From Variovorax sp. PBL-H6 (GTDB lineage Bacteria > Pseudomonadota > Gammaproteobacteria > Burkholderiales > Burkholderiaceae_C), in the NCBI RefSeq assembly GCF_901827155.1, contig NZ_LR594659.1:5366501-5430500 (forward strand): a stretch of 64,000 nucleotides of DNA, given 5' to 3'. A model generated the notes under the pieces. That model did no database searches. It saw only the letters and a program-made list of their open reading frames with translations, and had not been told where the DNA came from. This document shows positions 51,597 through 60,881 of this stretch, in pieces; within the stretch, counting starts at the first letter, position 1, and the number at the start of each line of letters is the position of its first letter. Both the position numbers and the translations under genes were made by a program.

Positions 51597-52646
51597 TCAG
51601 GGGGCTGTACCGCGCAGCGCGGCCACCTGCTGCGCGTAGCTGCGCTCGAGCCGTTCGAGGCGGGCCTGGCGTGCCGCCTCGTTGACCCACTTCGCGTTGA
51701 GCGCGTGCTGCCGGGCGAGCTGGTAGTCCAGGGTCGCGGTCGGCAGCAGCGCGCTGTTGTCCTCCACCACGTAGCCCAGGGGCGCGTGCAGTTGCTTCAG
51801 CACCTCGCGCTCGGCATCGCCGCGCGGGCCTCTGGCCTGGCCATAGCCCGTCAGGAAGTCCCGCAGCCGCTTCTGCAGGGCCGCGGGCTGGTCGCGCCGC
51901 ATCACGAACAGCGCCGGCGGCGTGGGGCTGGATTCCCAGATCACCTGCAGCCGCGCCGCCTCGACTGGAAACTGCTGCCTGAAGCGCTCGAAGTCGGTGG
52001 TGTTGTTGGTGGCCACGTCCGCATCGCCGTTGGCCACCGCCAGTGCGGTCCCCTGGTGGGTGTCGAGCAGCTCGCTCTGGAAGCGCTCCATGGTGATGCC
52101 GTGGGGCGCGAAGAGCTCCAGCTGGGGCACGATGAAGCCAGACACCGAGCGGCTGTCGCCACGCGCCAGACGCCAGCGCTCCGGCGCGGCCAGCAGGTTG
52201 CCCAGCGCTTGGTGCGAGCCGGTCTTGCGCGCGAGCAGCACGGCGCGATGCCTGGACAGGCCGGCATGGCGCTTCACCTGCCCCACCACGCTCATCCGCT
52301 GCTGCACGACGGCATCCAGCGCCAGCTTGGCGGACAGCAGGGCGAAGTCCACCTCGCCGCGCCGGATCGCCTGGTCCAGCGATTCGTAGGAGCTCACGGA
52401 CAAGACGCTCACCGGTCGGCCGAGCGCGCGGCTCAGGTCGGCCAAAAGTGGCCTCCAGCTCTCGCGCGACTCGACCGCGCCGCCGATCGGCAGCACGCCG
52501 AAGCGCAGGGGAGCCGCCGCCTCGGTGCGCGCGCCTTGGGCGAAAGAGGCAGCCGCAGCCCCGGCGATGAGCACTGCCGCCAGGAAGCGCCGACGCGCTT
52601 CGGCTTCAGGGTGCGCTGCCGCGCAAGGCCGCCAACTGATCGGCAT
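51597..52646 (-). CDS. PhnD-like periplasmic substrate-binding protein, copy 2
   Basis: 349 residues. A signal-like hydrophobic stretch (FLAAVLIAGAAAASFAQG) is followed by the PhnD fold: LRFGVLPIGGAVESRESWRP, RPVSVLSVSSYESLDQAIRR and the serine-rich ligand segment SRSVSGFIVPQLEL. It is closely related to the next gene upstream, which overlaps it by about 40 bp, so the two arose by tandem duplication. Proteins of this type bind phosphonates, phosphite or other small anions, and here they probably feed a signal to the divergent kinase rather than a transporter, as no ABC genes are near. Confidence 0.85.
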   Translation of the reverse strand: MPISWRPCAAAHPEAEARRRFLAAVLIAGAAAASFAQGARTEAAAPLRFGVLPIGGAVESRESWRPLLADLSRALGRPVSVLSVSSYESLDQAIRRGEVDFALLSAKLALDAVVQQRMSVVGQVKRHAGLSRHRAVLLARKTGSHQALGNLLAAPERWRLARGDSRSVSGFIVPQLELFAPHGITMERFQSELLDTHQGTALAVANGDADVATNNTTDFERFRQQFPVEAARLQVIWESSPTPPALFVMRRDQPAALQKRLRDFLTGYGQARGPRGDAEREVLKQLHAPLGYVVEDNSALLPTATLDYQLARQHALNAKWVNEAARQARLERLERSYAQQVAALRGTAP

Positions 52647-53709
52647 AGCCGCTCTCGATGCGCTGCAGCCGGGCCTGCCGCGCGGCGTCGTTGACCCACT
52701 GCGAGGTCATCGCGCTCTGGCGTGCCAGCTGGTAGGCCAGCTTGGCGGCCGGCAGCAGCGAGGTGTTGTCGGCGGGCAGGAAGCCCGCGAGATCGTGCAG
52801 CGACTTGAGCACGACCCGCTCGGCATCGCCGCGCGGACCCTTGCTGCGCCCGTAGTCGACCAGGAAGGCCTGCACCTTTTTCTGGAACTCGGGCCTGTAG
52901 TCGCGCCGCACCACGATCTGCGCATGCGGGATCAGCTCCGATTCCCAGATCACGTGGAGGCGCTCGGCTTCGACCGGGAACTGGACACCGAAGCGCTCGA
53001 AATCCGCGGTGTTGTTGGTGGCCACGTCGGCCTCGCCGTTGGCCACGGCCAGCGCAGTGGCCTGGTGCGTGCCCACCACCTCGCTCGCGAAGCGCGTCTC
53101 CATCACGATGTGGTTAGGAAGGAACAGCTGCAGTTGCGGCACGATGAAGCCCGAGACCGAACGGCTCTCGCCGCGTGCGAGGCGCCAGCGTTCCGGCTCG
53201 GCCAGCAGCCCCTTGAGCGTGCTGCGGGGCCCCGCCTTGCGCGCAAGCAGAAGGGCGCGATAGCCGGGAAGGCCGTCGTGGCGCGTGACCTGCGCGACCA
53301 CGTTCATGCGCCGCTGCGTGACGGCATCCAGGGCCATCTTGCCGGAGAGGAAAGCCATGTCGACCTGGTCGCGCTGGATCGCCTGCTCGAGCGCCTCGTA
53401 GGAATTGACCGAGAGCACGCTCACCGGCCGGCCGATGGTGCGGCTCAGGTCCGCCAGCAGGGGCTCCCAGTCGTTGCGCGACTCGAAGGCGCCGCCCAGC
53501 GGCAGGATGCCGAAGCGCAGCGGGGCCTCGCCCGCGGCGGCAGCAGTCTGCACGGGAGCGGCGAACGGCAGGGCCAGCAAGGCGGCGAGGACACAGCGCC
53601 ATGCCAGTGGCGGCAGGCGCCGTGCCATCATGCGCAAACGCAAGGCGGGGTGCCAGGCGGGCAACACGGGGAATGCGCGATGGGCGGCATGGACAGGGGC
53701 CTGCATCAT
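52606..53709 (-). CDS. PhnD-like periplasmic substrate-binding protein, copy 1
   Basis: About 367 residues from ATG 53709 (an ATG at 53631 is an equally possible start; neither has a strong ribosome site). A signal peptide (CVLAALLALPFAAPVQTAAA) precedes LRFGILPLGGAFESRNDWEP and SRSVSGFIVPQLQLFL, parallel to copy 2 along the whole length. It lies first in transcription order and is divergent from the hybrid kinase gene, 163 bp away. Confidence 0.85.
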   Translation of the reverse strand: MMQAPVHAAHRAFPVLPAWHPALRLRMMARRLPPLAWRCVLAALLALPFAAPVQTAAAAGEAPLRFGILPLGGAFESRNDWEPLLADLSRTIGRPVSVLSVNSYEALEQAIQRDQVDMAFLSGKMALDAVTQRRMNVVAQVTRHDGLPGYRALLLARKAGPRSTLKGLLAEPERWRLARGESRSVSGFIVPQLQLFLPNHIVMETRFASEVVGTHQATALAVANGEADVATNNTADFERFGVQFPVEAERLHVIWESELIPHAQIVVRRDYRPEFQKKVQAFLVDYGRSKGPRGDAERVVLKSLHDLAGFLPADNTSLLPAAKLAYQLARQSAMTSQWVNDAARQARLQRIESGYADQLAALRGSAP

Positions 53710-53872
53710 CCTGGGGAACACGTTGGGCTGGGGCCTTGCTGACGGGCTGGTCAAAGCGGTTCTCTCGAGAACACAATTAGAAACCAACTTTGGCAGATTT
53801 CGTGACTTTTTCCTCTGGACATGTACACCCGTCGAAGCCCCGGCGCCAGGCCGGCGTGCGGCTGATCCAACG

Positions 53873-55801
53873 ATGAATTGGCCCTTCCGCGCCCTGCGCC
53901 TGCTGGTGCGCCTCACGCTGGCGCAGCAGCTGGTGCTGCTGGCGCTGCTGCCCGCCACCGTGGCCACGCTGGGCGCCATCGCGGTGCTGACGCGCCAGCA
54001 CCTCACGAACGTGACCGAGCTGATGCGCGCCAACGCCCAGACAGTGGCGCTCCAGGTGGCCACGGTCGCCCAGTCCCAGCTGCAGCGCATGGACCGCCGC
54101 GCCCTGCAGCGCACCGCCCAGTCCGGCAGCTACCAGCCGCACGTGCAGCAGGTGCAGATCTGGTCGGAGGACGGCGAGATCCTGGCCAACTCCGAGACCC
54201 AGGATCGCGATCGCGGCGAGGGCCTGCAGGTCGTGGCACCGATCGTGGCCGACGACGGCCGGCATGCCGGCAAGGTCATGGTGGAGATCAGCCTCGACGC
54301 GGTGGACCGCGCCAAGCGCTCGGTCTGGTTCAACGTGGTGCTGGTGCTGGCTGCCAGCCTGGTGGGCGTGGGGTTGGCCGGGTGGTGGGCGGCGCGCCGC
54401 ATCAGCGCACCCATCCGGGCGCTTGGCGAGGCGGTGGACCGGCTGGGCGCCGGAGAGGAAGTGCAGGTGGCGGTCGAGGGCACGGCCGAGGTGCGGCGAC
54501 TGCAGCACGGCTTCAACGAGGCGGCCGCAGCGTTGTCGGAAAGCCGCGGCATGCTCGAGAGCCGCATTGCGAACGCCACCGCCGAGCTGGCCAGCAAGAA
54601 CCAGCAGCTCGAGGTGGCGAGCCAGGCCAAGACACGGCTGCTGGCCGCCGCCAGCCACGACCTGCGCCAGCCGCTGCATGCGCTCACCCTGTTCTCCGAC
54701 GGCCTGGCCAACGGCGAGACCGACCCGGTGCGCCTGCAGCGCATCGGTCACATCCGCGAATGCGTGGACTCGCTGGACCGCCTGTTCTCGGGCCTGCTCA
54801 ATCTTTCGCAGCTCGACGCCGGCGTGCTGCAGCCGCAGTGGGCCGATTTCGCGCTGGACCAGCTGTTCGATGAAATCAGCCGCAACTTCCGGCCGGTGGC
54901 CGAGCAGCAGAACCTGCGGCTGGTCGTGCGCAAGACCGAGCTGTGGGTACGCAGCGACTACGTGATGCTCTCGCGCATCCTCAACAACCTGGTGTCGAAC
55001 TCGCTGCGCCACACCACGTCGGGCGGCGTGCTGGTCGGCGCGCGAAGGCGCGGGCGTGGCGTGCGCATCGATGTGGTGGACACGGGCGTGGGCATTGCGG
55101 AGCACCACCAGCCGCGGGTGTTCGAGGAGTTCTACCAGGTCGAGCCGCAGCCGCGCCAGGGCCGCGACGCAAGGGGCATGGGGCTGGGCCTGGCCACGGT
55201 GCAGCGCCTGGCCTCGCTGCTCAACACGCAGGTCGAGCTGAGCTCGCAGCCGCACAAGGGCACCTGTGTGCGCGTCCTCGTACGCGCCGCCGAGCCGATG
55301 CCGCCGCCGCAGGGCGGGCTGCAGGCTGCCGCGGCCATCGAGGAGGAGCCCAGCCTGCACGGCGTGCGCGCGCTGGTGATCGACGACGAGCGCAGCATCC
55401 TCGAAGGGCTGCAGGTGGTCCTCAACAACTGGGGCGCCGAGGTGATGACCGCGCAGACGCGCAGTGAGGCGCTGGCCTTCGCCGACAGCTGGGAGCGGCC
55501 GCCCGACCTGGTGGTGAGCGACCTGCTGCTGCAAGGCGGCGACAACGGCCTGAACGTGCTGTCCGCGCTGGAGCGCCATCCTCGCGGCATCGGCGCGTCG
55601 ACCGCACGCCTGCTGGTGACCGGCGAGACCAAACCCGACCGGCTGCGCGAAGTCGCCAGCGCGGGCGTGGCCGTGCTCTACAAGCCGGTCTCGCCCAAGT
55701 TGTTGCGTCAGGCGATCGGCGCGCAGCTGGCGGCGGTGCGCCAGGCAACGGACCCGGAAAGCGATGCCGCCTCCGGGCCGACCCCGCCACATACGAAATA
55801 A
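53873..55801 (+). CDS. hybrid sensor histidine kinase (HAMP-HisKA-HATPase-REC)
   Basis: 642 residues. Two membrane helices (LVLLALLPATVATLGAIAVL and WFNVVLVLAASLVGVGLAGW) frame a periplasmic domain. Then come HAMP, a coiled stretch, HisKA with phospho-His262 in AAASHDLRQPLHALTLFSDG, an ATPase domain (NNLVSNSLRHT, DTGVGI, RGMGLGLATV) and a C-terminal receiver (ALVIDDERS, LVVSDLLLQ). The REC domain lies on the same chain, so the output may pass through a separate regulator or act by phosphate sink. It probably receives its signal from the adjacent PhnD-like proteins. Confidence 0.9.
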   Translation: MNWPFRALRLLVRLTLAQQLVLLALLPATVATLGAIAVLTRQHLTNVTELMRANAQTVALQVATVAQSQLQRMDRRALQRTAQSGSYQPHVQQVQIWSEDGEILANSETQDRDRGEGLQVVAPIVADDGRHAGKVMVEISLDAVDRAKRSVWFNVVLVLAASLVGVGLAGWWAARRISAPIRALGEAVDRLGAGEEVQVAVEGTAEVRRLQHGFNEAAAALSESRGMLESRIANATAELASKNQQLEVASQAKTRLLAAASHDLRQPLHALTLFSDGLANGETDPVRLQRIGHIRECVDSLDRLFSGLLNLSQLDAGVLQPQWADFALDQLFDEISRNFRPVAEQQNLRLVVRKTELWVRSDYVMLSRILNNLVSNSLRHTTSGGVLVGARRRGRGVRIDVVDTGVGIAEHHQPRVFEEFYQVEPQPRQGRDARGMGLGLATVQRLASLLNTQVELSSQPHKGTCVRVLVRAAEPMPPPQGGLQAAAAIEEEPSLHGVRALVIDDERSILEGLQVVLNNWGAEVMTAQTRSEALAFADSWERPPDLVVSDLLLQGGDNGLNVLSALERHPRGIGASTARLLVTGETKPDRLREVASAGVAVLYKPVSPKLLRQAIGAQLAAVRQATDPESDAASGPTPPHTK

Positions 55802-55942
55802 GGCATAGGCCGAGAGGCCGCGAACTCCCGGATTTCGCCCGCGCAATGCGTCCGCCCAAGGGGCGACATAAGCCCTCTGCCTTATCGCGCGAAAAGAGCC
55901 GGCTCCGTACATTGGCCCCATCGCCCACCGCTGGTGCACTTC

Positions 55943-56950
55943 ATGTCCGTGAATCCTTCCTCTTGGCTCTTTCGAGGGTTGCGCGCCATCGCGGCCGTGG
56001 CCTGCGCGGCCGTGCTCGCTACCGGCGCGCACGCAGCCGCCCTCACGGTGCTGCTGGCCGACGACAACGCGGCGCACGTGGAATTCGTGCGCCTGCTGCG
56101 CGAGTTGCAGGACGCGAGCAGCCGCTTCGAGCTGGTGCGCCTGCCCAGCGACGGCGCGCCCGCGGGCCGCGTTGCGGGCGCGGGCGAGGACCGCGCGAAC
56201 GCCGGCGTGCGCACGCGCAGCCTGCGCCCCAAGCCACCCGTCGACCTGCCGGTCACCATGGCGGTCGGCGTGGCAGCGGCGCGCAGCGCGATCGAGCGGC
56301 CAGGCCAGGACCCGCTGGTGCTCGCGATGCTGAGCCGTCTCGACTACGAGAGCCTCAAGGGCAATCCTGCATTCAAGCGCGGTGACCGCCAGATCGGCGT
56401 GCTGCTGCGCGAGCCGGCGATGGCCGATCAGCTCGCGCTCATCGACGCGGTGCTGCCGCAGAAGCGCCGGCTCGGCGTGGTGGCGACCGCCGAGTCGGAG
56501 CCGATCGTGCGCGAACTGGAGCGCGCCGCCCACGGGTGGGACCTGCAGGTCGAGTACGCGCCGGATGCCAAGTCGCTGGCCTCGGTGCTGCGCATGCTGG
56601 TGCCGCGCAGCGATGCGCTGATGGTGCTGCCGGACCTCATCGGCGACAGCCAGCCTGCGACCCTCTCGGTACTGCGTGCGGGCGCCACGGCAGGCCTGCC
56701 GGTGTTCGGCACCACCGAGGGCCTCGTGCGTTCCGGTGGACTTGCGGCGGCGGTCTCCACGCCCGGTCAGCTTGCACAGCAGGCGCGCGCGCTCGGTCAG
56801 AAGCTGGCCATGGGGCCCGTCGCTGGCGGCCTGCTCGTGGAGGCGGCGACCCCCTCCACCGTGCGCCTCAATGCGACCGTCGCACGCGGCCTGGGGCTGC
56901 GTCTGCCCAAGGAACGGGAGCTGACCCAGCGGGTGACCGCGAGCCGATGA
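55943..56950 (+). CDS. ABC-type substrate-binding protein (sensor partner)
   Basis: 335 residues. A signal peptide (GLRAIAAVACAAVLATGAHA) is followed by a type 1 periplasmic binding fold: LTVLLADDNAAHVEFVRLLR, RQIGVLLREPAMADQLALID, RRLGVVATAESEPIVRELER and GLPVFGTTEGLVRSGGLAA, similar to the ABC_sub_bind family. It overlaps the next kinase gene by ATGA, so it is very likely the binding partner of that kinase; no transporter genes are linked. The start at ATG 55943 is chosen over a GTG 9 bp earlier. Confidence 0.82.
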   Translation: MSVNPSSWLFRGLRAIAAVACAAVLATGAHAAALTVLLADDNAAHVEFVRLLRELQDASSRFELVRLPSDGAPAGRVAGAGEDRANAGVRTRSLRPKPPVDLPVTMAVGVAAARSAIERPGQDPLVLAMLSRLDYESLKGNPAFKRGDRQIGVLLREPAMADQLALIDAVLPQKRRLGVVATAESEPIVRELERAAHGWDLQVEYAPDAKSLASVLRMLVPRSDALMVLPDLIGDSQPATLSVLRAGATAGLPVFGTTEGLVRSGGLAAAVSTPGQLAQQARALGQKLAMGPVAGGLLVEAATPSTVRLNATVARGLGLRLPKERELTQRVTASR

Positions 56951-58938
56951 TTTCCTCCAGCCCGCCTCTGCCCGTGCCCGCCGCGCGCACCACTGAACCC
57001 ATCGCCGATGCCCGGGCGGTGATGGTCGGCGGCAGCCTGCAGCGCGACCTGTTCCGGCTCGGCGTGGTGCCCTGCGCGGCAGTTGCCCTCGCGCTCACCG
57101 CCTGGTTCACCCACAGCCGCCTCGCTACGTTGGAAGTTGCCTTCGATGCCGAGGGCCAGGCGGTGGCGCGTCAGGTCGCCGCGATGTCGGACCTGAGCCT
57201 CTATGCCGGTGACCTGCCTGCGCTGCAGAACGTGGCGAACGCGGCCCTGCGCGGCGGCCAGGTGACGCGGGTGGAGATCAGCAACAGCGCCGGCATCTAC
57301 GTGACCGCTGGCTCCAAGGCCGCGCCCATGGGGCAGCTGCGCATGTTCACAGCGCCAGTGACGCTGCGCGAGGCCTCGAAGGCGAGCGCCTTCGCGCCCG
57401 AAGGTGCGACCGCCGCCGGCGAGAAGCCCATCGGCCTGGTCCAGGCCTTCCGCGACACCACGACCTACGCGCACGAGCGCACGCGCTCGCTGATGGCCGG
57501 CATCGGCATTGCGATGATTGCGCTGATCGCTGCCTGGGCCTGGGTGCGCCACACGGCGCGGGCGGTCGCGCAGCCGCTGCGTCGCATCTCGCGCACGGTG
57601 GCCGCGCTCGAGGCCGGCCAGTTCGACGCGCGCTGCAGTGTGGTCGCACGCGAGGACAGCCTGCCGCAGGCACCGGGAGACAAACGCGCCCGCCGCGCGC
57701 AGCACGAGCTCGCCAGCCTGGCGCAGGACATCAACCGCCTTGCCGAGCGCCTGCAGCGCAACCGGCAGCAGAGCGAGCAGCAGGTGCGAGAGGCCACAGC
57801 GGTCGCACTGCAGCGCATGGCCGAGGCCGAGCAGGCCGCGCTGTCGCGCGCCCGCTTCCTGGCCGCGGCCAGCCACGACCTGCGCCAGCCGCTGCATGCG
57901 ATGGGCCTCTTCATCGATGGCCTGCTGCCGACCGCCAGCGCGACGCAGCGCCCCGCCGTGCTGCGGCTGCAGGAAGGCGCCGAGTTCATGGGCGTGCTGC
58001 TCGACGACCTGCTCGAGATCTCGCGACTGGATGCGCAGGTGCTGACGCCGGCCATCGGCAATGTCTCGCTGGCGATGCTGTTCGACCAGCTCGGCGCCCA
58101 GCACGCGGCGCGAGCCGCTGCCGCGCGGGTGCAGCTGGTGTGGCAGGACCGGGGCCTTGCGGTGCGCTCGGACCCCGCGCTGCTGCTGCGCATTCTTGGC
58201 AACCTGGTCGGCAATGCGATCGCGCACAGCGGGCTTGAAGGCACGGTGCTGGTGGCGGCACGGCGCCGCGGCGGCCGGGTGCGCATCGAGGTGCGCGACA
58301 ACGGCGTCGGCATTGCGCCGATCCACCAGGCGCGCATCTTCGAGGAGTTCTACCAGGTCGCGAACACCGAGCGTGACCGGCGCCAGGGCTTCGGCCTCGG
58401 CCTGGCCATTTGCGCCCGCATCGCTGCGCTGCTGGGCACGCGCATCGGCCTGCGTTCGGCGCTGCAGGCCGGCAGCACCTTCTCGCTGGAGCTGCCCGGC
58501 GCCGACCCGCGCGACGTGCCGCCGCCGGCACCGGAGCCGGTGGCCAGCTCGCCACTGGCCGGGCTGCGCTGCCTGGTGGTGGACGACGATCCGGCCATCC
58601 TCGATGCGACCCGCGCGCTGCTCACGCAATGGGACTGTGAGGTGGAGTGCATGGCCAGCGGCAGCGAGGCGATGCGCCGGCTTGCCGACGCGGAGGCGCG
58701 CTTCGACGTGCTGCTGTGCGACCTGCAGCTGGCCGCCGCCGAAGACGGCATGCAGGTGATCAAAGCCGCGCGCCGCCTGCAACCCCACGCGCTGGCCGTG
58801 CTGGTCTCAGGCGCCACCGGGCCCGAGGTGCTGCAGCGCCTGCGTCTGGGTGGCGTGACGCTTCTTACCAAGCCGGTGGCCCCTGCCAAGCTCAGGGCGC
58901 TGTTGTCGACGCGACGCGCGGGGCGTGTGGCTTCCTGA
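56947..58938 (+). CDS. hybrid sensor histidine kinase, second copy
   Basis: 663 residues with the same order as the kinase at 53873. The first membrane helix is LGVVPCAAVALALTAWF, the second SLMAGIGIAMIALIAAWAWV. HAMP and coil follow, HisKA with phospho-His310 in AAASHDLRQPLHAMGLFIDG, an ATPase domain (GNLVGNAIAHS, RQGFGLGLAICARI) and a receiver (CLVVDDDPAILDATR, VLLCDLQLA). Its start overlaps the stop of the binding-protein gene. The two kinases appear to be paralogues, each with a dedicated binding protein. Confidence 0.9.
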   Translation: MISSSPPLPVPAARTTEPIADARAVMVGGSLQRDLFRLGVVPCAAVALALTAWFTHSRLATLEVAFDAEGQAVARQVAAMSDLSLYAGDLPALQNVANAALRGGQVTRVEISNSAGIYVTAGSKAAPMGQLRMFTAPVTLREASKASAFAPEGATAAGEKPIGLVQAFRDTTTYAHERTRSLMAGIGIAMIALIAAWAWVRHTARAVAQPLRRISRTVAALEAGQFDARCSVVAREDSLPQAPGDKRARRAQHELASLAQDINRLAERLQRNRQQSEQQVREATAVALQRMAEAEQAALSRARFLAAASHDLRQPLHAMGLFIDGLLPTASATQRPAVLRLQEGAEFMGVLLDDLLEISRLDAQVLTPAIGNVSLAMLFDQLGAQHAARAAAARVQLVWQDRGLAVRSDPALLLRILGNLVGNAIAHSGLEGTVLVAARRRGGRVRIEVRDNGVGIAPIHQARIFEEFYQVANTERDRRQGFGLGLAICARIAALLGTRIGLRSALQAGSTFSLELPGADPRDVPPPAPEPVASSPLAGLRCLVVDDDPAILDATRALLTQWDCEVECMASGSEAMRRLADAEARFDVLLCDLQLAAAEDGMQVIKAARRLQPHALAVLVSGATGPEVLQRLRLGGVTLLTKPVAPAKLRALLSTRRAGRVAS

Positions 58939-58982
58939 GCCTGCCTGCCGGGTTGGAGGAGACAAGGCGGGCCGGCTTCCCC

Positions 58983-59723
58983 TCACTCTGCAACCCCCTT
59001 CACCGCGTGCAAGAACCCACTGAAGGTAGCCCGCGTGAGTTTCCGGCCGATGTCCGGATCGGTGCCGCTGCGGTACCAGATCATCATGTTGCCGTCATGC
59101 ACGGCTTGCAGGTACAAGGCCGTGTCCTTTGTTTCCTGGTCGGTGCAGAACTCGCCGGAACGCTTGCCGGCGTCGATGATTTCTTCCAGCAGGCGCGAGA
59201 TCTTGGCGTACATGCCGAGCATCCGGGTGCGGACCTTGGACTTCCTGTTCGCGGTCTCCATCGACAGCAGCACCACGACCGCAAGGTCCTTCGGATGCCG
59301 TGCCGCCCAGCGTGTCTGGTGGCGAACGAAGTTCACGAGCTGAGCGCTCGGCGTGCCGCCATCGCGGCGAACCGCCTCGACGGTGGCGTCGATGGAGCGC
59401 TGCTCGATTGCGCTCAGCACATCCAGCAGCAGCCGTTCCTTGCTCTTGAAGTAGTAGTAGACAGCGCCCTTCGTGAAGCCCGCCTTGGCGGCCACCTCCT
59501 CGAGGGTGCTGCTGGCATACCCGCGCGTCGCGAACAGCTGGACCGCCGCCTCGACGATCCGCTCCGTGCTGTGGACAGGCGGCGCCACGTCCTTCGCCGC
59601 TCGCGCACCGCGCGCCGGCAGCTTGGCCGGGACACTGCGCGGCCTGCCGCGCCGAAGGGCCCCGGCACCGTTCCCGGCGGAAGCGGACACGACCGCTTTT
59701 GCTGCTGATTTACTGACCCGCAT
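58983..59723 (-). CDS. TetR family transcriptional regulator
   Basis: 246 residues with an unusually long basic N-terminus of about 50 residues before the helix-turn-helix (RIVEAAVQLFATRGYASSTL, then AKAGFTKGAVYYYFKSKERL). The C-terminal ligand domain resembles regulators of acyl-CoA pathways. AAAGGAGG precedes the ATG at 59723, which lies within the end of the acyl-CoA dehydrogenase gene (14-bp overlap). It probably controls this operon and perhaps the divergent oxidoreductase. Confidence 0.88.
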   Translation of the reverse strand: MRVSKSAAKAVVSASAGNGAGALRRGRPRSVPAKLPARGARAAKDVAPPVHSTERIVEAAVQLFATRGYASSTLEEVAAKAGFTKGAVYYYFKSKERLLLDVLSAIEQRSIDATVEAVRRDGGTPSAQLVNFVRHQTRWAARHPKDLAVVVLLSMETANRKSKVRTRMLGMYAKISRLLEEIIDAGKRSGEFCTDQETKDTALYLQAVHDGNMMIWYRSGTDPDIGRKLTRATFSGFLHAVKGVAE

Positions 59724-60840
59724 AAGCCTCCTTTGCGATCAGCAGCCGCTGGATCTGGTTGGTGCCCTCCCAGATCTGCGTCACCTTCGCATCTCGCATC
59801 ATCCGCTCGACCGGATAGTCCTTCAAGAACCCATAGCCGCCGTGCAACTGCACTGCGTCCGTGGTCACGGCCATTGCCGCGTCGCTGCAAAGAACCTTTG
59901 CGAGTGAGGCGAACTTGCGCGCTTCACTGTGCCCGTGCATGCGATGGTCGACGGCCTGGTACAGCACCGAACGCGCCGCTTCGACCTTGAGCACCATGTC
60001 GGCAACCATGCCGCGCAACAGCTGGAACTTCGAGATGGGCTGGCCGAATTGTTCGCGCGTGCGAGTGTAGTTGAGCGCCTCGTCCAGGGCGCCTTGCGCG
60101 ATGCCGAGCGCATGCGCCGCGATCGTGAGTCGCGAGTTGTGCAGCATCTCGACGATGTACTCCGCGCCTCGCAGGGGGTCGCCCACCTCTCGGCCGACGG
60201 GAATGCGGCAGTCATCGAGGATCACGTCCGCCGTGGGGCTGCCGCGCATGCCCATTTTGTCTTCGAGCTTGCCGAAGCGAATGCCGGGATCGTCGCGATG
60301 CACCATGAAGATGCCGAAGGTCCTGGGCCCGGTGTTCGCGAAGATGAGATACCAGTCGGCCCACCCCGCGTTCGTGATGAAGCGCTTGGTCCCACGCAGC
60401 AGCCAGCTGTCGCCTGCGCGCCTGGCCTGCGTCTGCGCGCCCATGAGGTTCGATCCGCCCTGTGGCTCGGTCAGGCCCCACGCGGCGCGCAACCGGCCCT
60501 CGGCCACCGGGCGGACCACAGCTTCCTGCAAATCGCGCGAGCCGAATTGCACAACGCCCTCGAACACCCAGCCGCTGGTGATCGTGAGCGAGGTCGCGGC
60601 GCAGACCCGCGCCAGCTCCTCGGTCGTCAGCACCTGGGCGAACAGATCGCCGTCAGCACCGCCGAGGCGTTCGGGAAACGGCAGCCCCGGAAGGCCGAGC
60701 GCGAGCGCGGCTTCGATGGCCTCGACCGGCGGGCGCGATTCCCTGTCGACCGCCGCCGCATGCGGTGCGACCTTGTCGAGCGCGAAGCGGCGCAGGCTGG
60801 TCCTGAATTCGTCGTAGCTGGCTTGTTCGGTTGAACGCAT
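59710..60840 (-). CDS. acyl-CoA dehydrogenase
   Basis: 376 residues, the normal length. FAD and substrate motifs are present: AWGLTEPQGGSNLMG, RGTKRFITNAGWADW, YTRTREQFGQPISKFQ, QLHGGYGFLKDYPVERMMRD, and the catalytic Glu region IWEGTNQIQRLLIA. It oxidises an acyl-CoA to the 2-enoyl ester with electron transfer flavoprotein as acceptor. AGGAGA lies 8 nt before the ATG at 60840. It follows the CoA-transferase gene by 41 bp in one operon. Confidence 0.92.
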   Translation of the reverse strand: MRSTEQASYDEFRTSLRRFALDKVAPHAAAVDRESRPPVEAIEAALALGLPGLPFPERLGGADGDLFAQVLTTEELARVCAATSLTITSGWVFEGVVQFGSRDLQEAVVRPVAEGRLRAAWGLTEPQGGSNLMGAQTQARRAGDSWLLRGTKRFITNAGWADWYLIFANTGPRTFGIFMVHRDDPGIRFGKLEDKMGMRGSPTADVILDDCRIPVGREVGDPLRGAEYIVEMLHNSRLTIAAHALGIAQGALDEALNYTRTREQFGQPISKFQLLRGMVADMVLKVEAARSVLYQAVDHRMHGHSEARKFASLAKVLCSDAAMAVTTDAVQLHGGYGFLKDYPVERMMRDAKVTQIWEGTNQIQRLLIAKEAYAGQ

Positions 60841-60881
60841 GTGAGGGTCTCCTGGCTGGTATTTGCGGTGGCGGACTCGCG

